Both the position numbers and the translations under genes were made by a program. Of a stretch of DNA of 64,000 nucleotides, positions 32,601 through 38,600 are shown one piece after another (the stretch's first letter is position 1; every line of letters starts with the position of its first letter). Source of the DNA: HK1 sp965220535 (GTDB lineage: Bacteria > Pseudomonadota > Gammaproteobacteria > HK1). The stretch covers positions 62,001-126,000 of the forward strand of contig OZ244833.1 in assembly GCA_965220535.1 (NCBI GenBank). The letters are read 5' to 3'. The notes beneath the pieces were generated by a model. That model worked only from the letters and a program-made list of their open reading frames with translations, searched no databases and was not told the DNA's origin.

Positions 32601-35600
32601 GACCGTTACGGTCTGGGGGGTGTCCCAGTTGCCGCCGGTATCGGCGCCGGTGAAAGTCAACGTGTTCGGGCTAAGAGTGATATCGGCGCTGCCCCCGTCG
32701 GCCACGGCCAAGGTGATCGTCCGATCGTCTTTTCTCGGCGGTTGCTTTGCCAGTTTGACGGTAAAAGTACCGGTGGAACCATCGGACACGTTCAGCGGTG
32801 TCGGCGACAGGGTCAAGGCGATATCGTCATCGAGCATCCGCACCCGTAGTCTGTAATCGTCCCTCCCATTCCCGGTGTTCTGTTTAAGGCCAGGGCCCAA
32901 GGTGAAATTGATGTATCCATCGCGATCGGCCCCGTCGTCGTCATGAGCGACGCCGACCGTCACCGTCTGGGGGGTACTCCAGTTCTCGGAGGTGAAGGTC
33001 AACGAGGTCTGGTTGCCCGCGGTCTCCGAATCGGTGTCGACCGTGAGATCGGTATCGGGCGTCATCGAGATCGTGCGGTCGACGCTCGGCTGCGATAACA
33101 GCACATAAGTGAAGGTGGCGGTCGAGGTACCTTCATGGGCGACGATGTAATTTTGGTTCCGGTCCGCCACGATGAGTTCGAGCACATTCACGGTGACCGA
33201 GGTATCGACGAAACCGTTGCCTTTCAGGGTCACGGTCGCGGTATCGTCGGTCGAGTCGTCGTCGGCTGTGGCGCTGACCGTCACCGTCTTGTCGCGATGC
33301 CAATTGTTGCCCCCAAAGAAAATATGTCTCGACGGGCTCACGGTGATACCTGCTGTCGGCGATGCCAAGTCGACTTCCCGCCTATGGAGCGGCCGAGCCC
33401 CCAATTGGACCCTGAAGGTCCCGCTCCCGCCCTCGCTCACGCTCATCTGCCTATTCGCGATACCGAGGATGTTGAGCGAGGGGTCGCCATCTATGAGCAT
33501 CACCCGAAGACGGTTGTCATCGCCTTGTTTACGGGACAAGCCGACCGAGGTGAAATCGACATGTACCTCGCGATCCCCCATATCCTCGTCCTTGGGGGTG
33601 GATAAGGTCACTGTCTGCGCTTGATTCCAGTTCCCGGAGGTGAAGGTCAGGCTAAGCTTCCGGCTCGCGGTACCGCCGGCGGTGGCGAGCTTGAGAGCTT
33701 CGTGGGTGGTACTCATATCGATCGTGCGGTCGGCCTGCGGCTGCGATTCCAGCACATAAGTGAAGGTTCCCGTCGAGCCTTCTTCGATAACGATGAAGTT
33801 CGTGTTCCGGTCCGCCACGATGGACTCCAAGGCGTTCACGGTTGCCGTGGCTTCGATGACGCCGGTACCGGCAAGGGTGATCGTCGCGATGTCGTCGGTG
33901 CTGTCGCCGTCGGTGACGGTGTTGAACGTCACGGTCTGGGGGGTGTTCCAGTTGCCGTCATCGCCGGTGGTGAAGGTCAGCGTCGCCGGGCTGAAAGTGA
34001 TATCGGGGCTGCCACCGCTCGCCGCGGTCAACGCGACAGTCACGGCGACGACCGGTTGCGATGCCAAAGAAACCTCTAACGTCGCCGAATCACCCTCGTT
34101 CACTTGCAAAACGGTCTTGGAGAGCGACAAAGCCACCTCGTCGTTGTCGATCACGGTGATTGACACGCTGTTGCTGATATTGGCGTAACCGCTTCCCACG
34201 CCCGTCAGATCGATAATCAACTCGTCGTTCACGGCATCGGCGCTTTCTTCGTCCGCGTTCACCCTCACCGTTTGGGGTAGGTTCCAATTGGCGCTCGTGA
34301 ATGCCAACGCCGTTTTGTCCAGCCGGACGTCGGTATTGGGCGTTCCTCTTTGTGCCAGCCTCACCGTCACGCTCGTATTCACGCTCGGCTGGGTGCCCAA
34401 ACGGACCGTGAAGGTGCCGCTTCCGCCTTCGTTGACGGTCAAGGAGGGTTTGGAGACCACGATGCTCGCGGTGTCGTTATCGCTCACCGTGACCGCGAGG
34501 CTGCCATTGACTCCTTCGTATTCCGCGCCGGAAGCGGCCAGATTGATGTTCGCGCTCTCGCTTGCGGTATCGGCATCCTCGCTCGCGCTCACCGTCACCG
34601 TTCGGCGGGTATTCCAATTGTTACCGGTGAATGTCAAGGAAGTTTGGTTGCCGGCGGTGGAGGCATCGGTATCGACCGTCACATCGGAGTTCGATGATGT
34701 CAAATTCAACGTCACGTCGGCGCTCGGCTTGGTTGTCAACGCCACCTCGAAGCTGCCGCTCGCGCCCTCGGTGACGGGCAGAGGCTTGGTCGCGGCCACG
34801 ATGTCGAGAGCCGCGCTATCGTTATCCGAAACGGTAACCGAAAGACTCTCGTTCACGCTGTCGTAGCCTTGTCCCGAAGCCGTAAGAGAGATGCTCGCGG
34901 AGTCGTCGACAGCATCTTCATCCTCGTTCGCGCTCACCCTCACCGTTTGGGGGGTGTTCCAGTTCTCGTCGTCGAAGGTCAGCGCACTCTGGTTGCCGCT
35001 CGTCGCGGTGTCGGCATCGAAGCTCACATCGGGATTGTCGGTTCCGCTTTGCGCCAAGTTCACTGTCACATCGGCGCTCGGTTGCTGTGCCAACCTCACC
35101 GTGAAATCGCCGCTTCCGCCTTCGGTGATCGTCAAAGCGGTCGGCAAGAGGGTCAGGCCCGGACTGTCATCGTCCGTTATCCGGATGGTCATGCTGTCGC
35201 GCACGCTGTCGTAGCCACCCTCCGAAGCCGTAAAGGAGATGGTCGCGTTGTCGTTCGCGGTATCGTCGTCTTGGGCGGCGTTTGCGCTGACCGTCTGGGG
35301 GGTATTCCAGTTGGCGCCGGTGAAGGTCAGCGTGGTTTTGTCGAGGGTGACGTCGGTGCCGGTCGGCAGGGTCAATGTCAGCGTTACGTTCGCGCTCGGG
35401 CGGGTCTTCAGCCTCACCGTGAAGTTGCCGCTTTCACCCTCGGTGATATTCAAAGGGCTCGGCGGCATCAGGATCAAGCCCGGCGTATCGTCGTCGTTCA
35501 CCCGGATCGACAGACTGCTCTCGATATCCGCATAGCCGCCCCCCGAAGCGCTCAAGGAGACGCTCGCATTGTCGTTGGCTGCATCTTCGTCTTGGCCGGC

Positions 35601-38600
35601 GTTCACCCTCACCCGTTGCTCCTCACTCCAGTTCGAGACGGTGAAGGTCAGTCTATTTTGGTTGCCTGCGGTGTCGGGATCGGTGTCGACGGTCACGTCG
35701 GTGTTGGTCGGCTGGGTCAGGGTTACAGTGACATCGGACGAGGGCACCGTCGCCAGCCGCACCGTGAAATGACCGCTGCCGCCTTCGTTGACGGTCAGGG
35801 GGTCGGTATCCGCTTTGATGGTCAGGCCGATGGCGTCGTTATCCGCGACCTCGATGACTACGCTTGCGGTCTTGCCCGCGTAATCCCCTCCCTTCGCCGT
35901 CAGATTGATTCTGTCGGTCTCCGCGCTTGCATCGTTGTCCTCGTTCGCTGTGACCCTCACCGATTGGGGGGTGTTCCAGTTGTCGGCAGTGAAGACCAAG
36001 CGCTCGGGGGAGAAGACCGTCGAATTGGAGCGAGGCCCGCTTTGACCCTCGGGGCGATCGAAGGCCAGTTCCACGGTCACGGTCGCGCTCGGTACGGTTG
36101 CCAATTTCACGGTGAAGAAGTCGTCGGTACCGCCTTCGTCGATGGATAATTTCAAATCGGAGAGATCCAATCCGATGGTGTCGATATCGGTGATGGCGAC
36201 CGAGATGCTCACGGTCTCGTCCTCGTAATTGCCCCCCGCAGCGATCAAAGAGACGGTGGCGCTATCGTCCGCGGAATCGTCGTCTTTGGCCGCGCTGACC
36301 ATCACCGTCTGCGTGGTGCGCCAGTTGCCGGTCGTGAAGATCAATGTCTTTTTATCGGTCGTAAGGTCGGAGTTGTCGCTGGACAGCGTGACCGTGACAT
36401 TGGCCGAGGGCTCGGAACCCAAGTTCACGGTGAAGCTTTTTTGGCCGCCGCCCTCAATCAGTGCCAGGCTTTGAAGGGACGCTCGCAAGCCGAGGTTTTC
36501 GTCATCGAGCACCCTCGTGCGGATAGAGGGGCTGGTGTATTGGCTGTCAATGGATCGAATCAAGAGCGTGCCGATATCGTCTTCGGCATCGTTATCCTGA
36601 ACGGAAATCAACGTCAGCCGCTGCGTCGTATTCCAATTCGACGAAGTGAAGGAAAGGGTCCTAGGGGAGACCGTTATATCCTGATTGGAAAAGCCGGGTC
36701 GATGATCGATATTGGCGACGACCCCGGCCACGCTCGGCTTCGATGCCAGTTTGACCGTCAGCGTCTTGCTGTTACCCTCCATGATTTGGACTTCGTTGGC
36801 CGGGGAGGGGGCCACGATGAAGTAATCGTTATCGGAAACCGTCAGATCCAACTCCCCGGTGACATCGCCGTAATCGGCACCCGACGCCGACAGCGACAGT
36901 TTCATGAATTCATAGTCGCTGTCGTTGTCTTCGGCCGCCGAAACCCTGACCGACTGCGTCTTATCCCAATTCGAAACCGTGAAGTTCAAAGTCGTCGGGG
37001 AGAGGGTGATCTCGGATTCGGGCGAGGTCAAACTCACCCTCACCGGGCCGCTCGGCGGGCTTGCAAGGCTCACTTCGAAGGGCGCCGAAAGCGCTTCGAC
37101 CACGGTCAACTTCGAGGGCTCGATGACCAAATTCTCGGAGACGTCGTCGTCCGTCACCGTAACCCTCACGCTGCCGGTAACGACAGCGGTGCCGTAATCG
37201 GCACCCGACGCCGACAGCGATATGTCGGCGATTTTCTCGAAGTCATCGTCGTTGTCGTCTTCTGCCGCCCGAACCGTTATTTGATGGAAGGTACTCCAGT
37301 TGGAATTTGTGAACGTCACGGTGGTTTGATTGCCGTTGGTGTCGGCGTCGGTGTCAACGGTCACATCGCTTCTCGATGACGACAAACTGACAATCACGTT
37401 TCCGCCGTTCGGTCTCGATGCCAATCTCAATCCGAAAATGGTGCTATTGCCTTCGACCAGTTCCAAACTCTGCGGAGAAGGCACCAAGCCCCGGTCGTTA
37501 TCGATGGCCGTCACATTGACGGTACCGACTTTGGTAGAGTAATCGGCGCCGGCCGCGCTCAGCAAGATCGTTTCCGACTCATCGGCATTGCTGTCGTTGC
37601 GCTCCGGTGCGCTGAGCGTCACGGTCTGGGGGTTATTCCAGGTCGTGCTCGTGAAGCTCATCGTGTTCTGATTCCCCGAGGTGTTCGCATCGGTATCGAT
37701 CGTCATCTGCGTACCCTTCAGGCGACTGGCATTGATCGTTACGTCACCGCCCACCGGCTGGGTTGCCAAAGCGACGGTGAACGAGACGCTGCTCCCTTCG
37801 TTGACCGTGGCTTCGCATTTGGTGGGGGATGTGCACGCGGAGATCGACAGGTTGGCGGTGTCGTTATCCTCGATATGGACCTGCACGCTCTGGCTGGTGA
37901 CGTTTTCGTACTCGCCGCCCGAGGCCGACAACGTGATGTTGTCGCTGTCATCGACTCCATCGTCGTCCTCGGCGGAATAGAGCGTTATCCTGCGCGGCGT
38001 TTCCCAGTTCGAGGGGGTGAATCTCACCGAGTTTTGATTGCCGGATTGTTCCGTATCCGCATCGACGGTCACATCCGAGTTCGAAGGCGGATTCACGCTC
38101 ACGGTGATGTCGACGCCCGGGCGCGTCGCCGGCCTCACCGTAAAATGACCGCTACTGCCTTCGGGGGCATTCACTCGGCTCGAGGAAAGCGTCAAGGCGG
38201 GAGGGTTTTTATCGCTTACCGAAACCGTTACGAACTTGACGATGGAGGCATAAGCGGTATCGGAGCTCCGGCTTCGAATCTGCAAGGTGGCGTTGTCGCT
38301 CAGCCCGTCTTCGTCCTCGGCGGTCGATACGCTCACCCTTTGCGATGTGGACCAGTTGTCGGGGGTGAAGGTCAAAGAAGTTTGGTTGCCGGCGGTGGAG
38401 GTATCGGTATCGACCGTCACATCGGAATTCGATGATGTCAAATCCAATATCACGTCGGCGCTCGGCCTGGTTGTCAACGCCACATCGAAGTTGCCGCTCG
38501 CGCCTTCGGCGATGGTCAGATAGGTCGAGGAAATCGTCAGGTCGGCAGAGTCGTTATCGATGACCGTCACCACGAGACTGCCGGTGAGGTTGCCGTAATC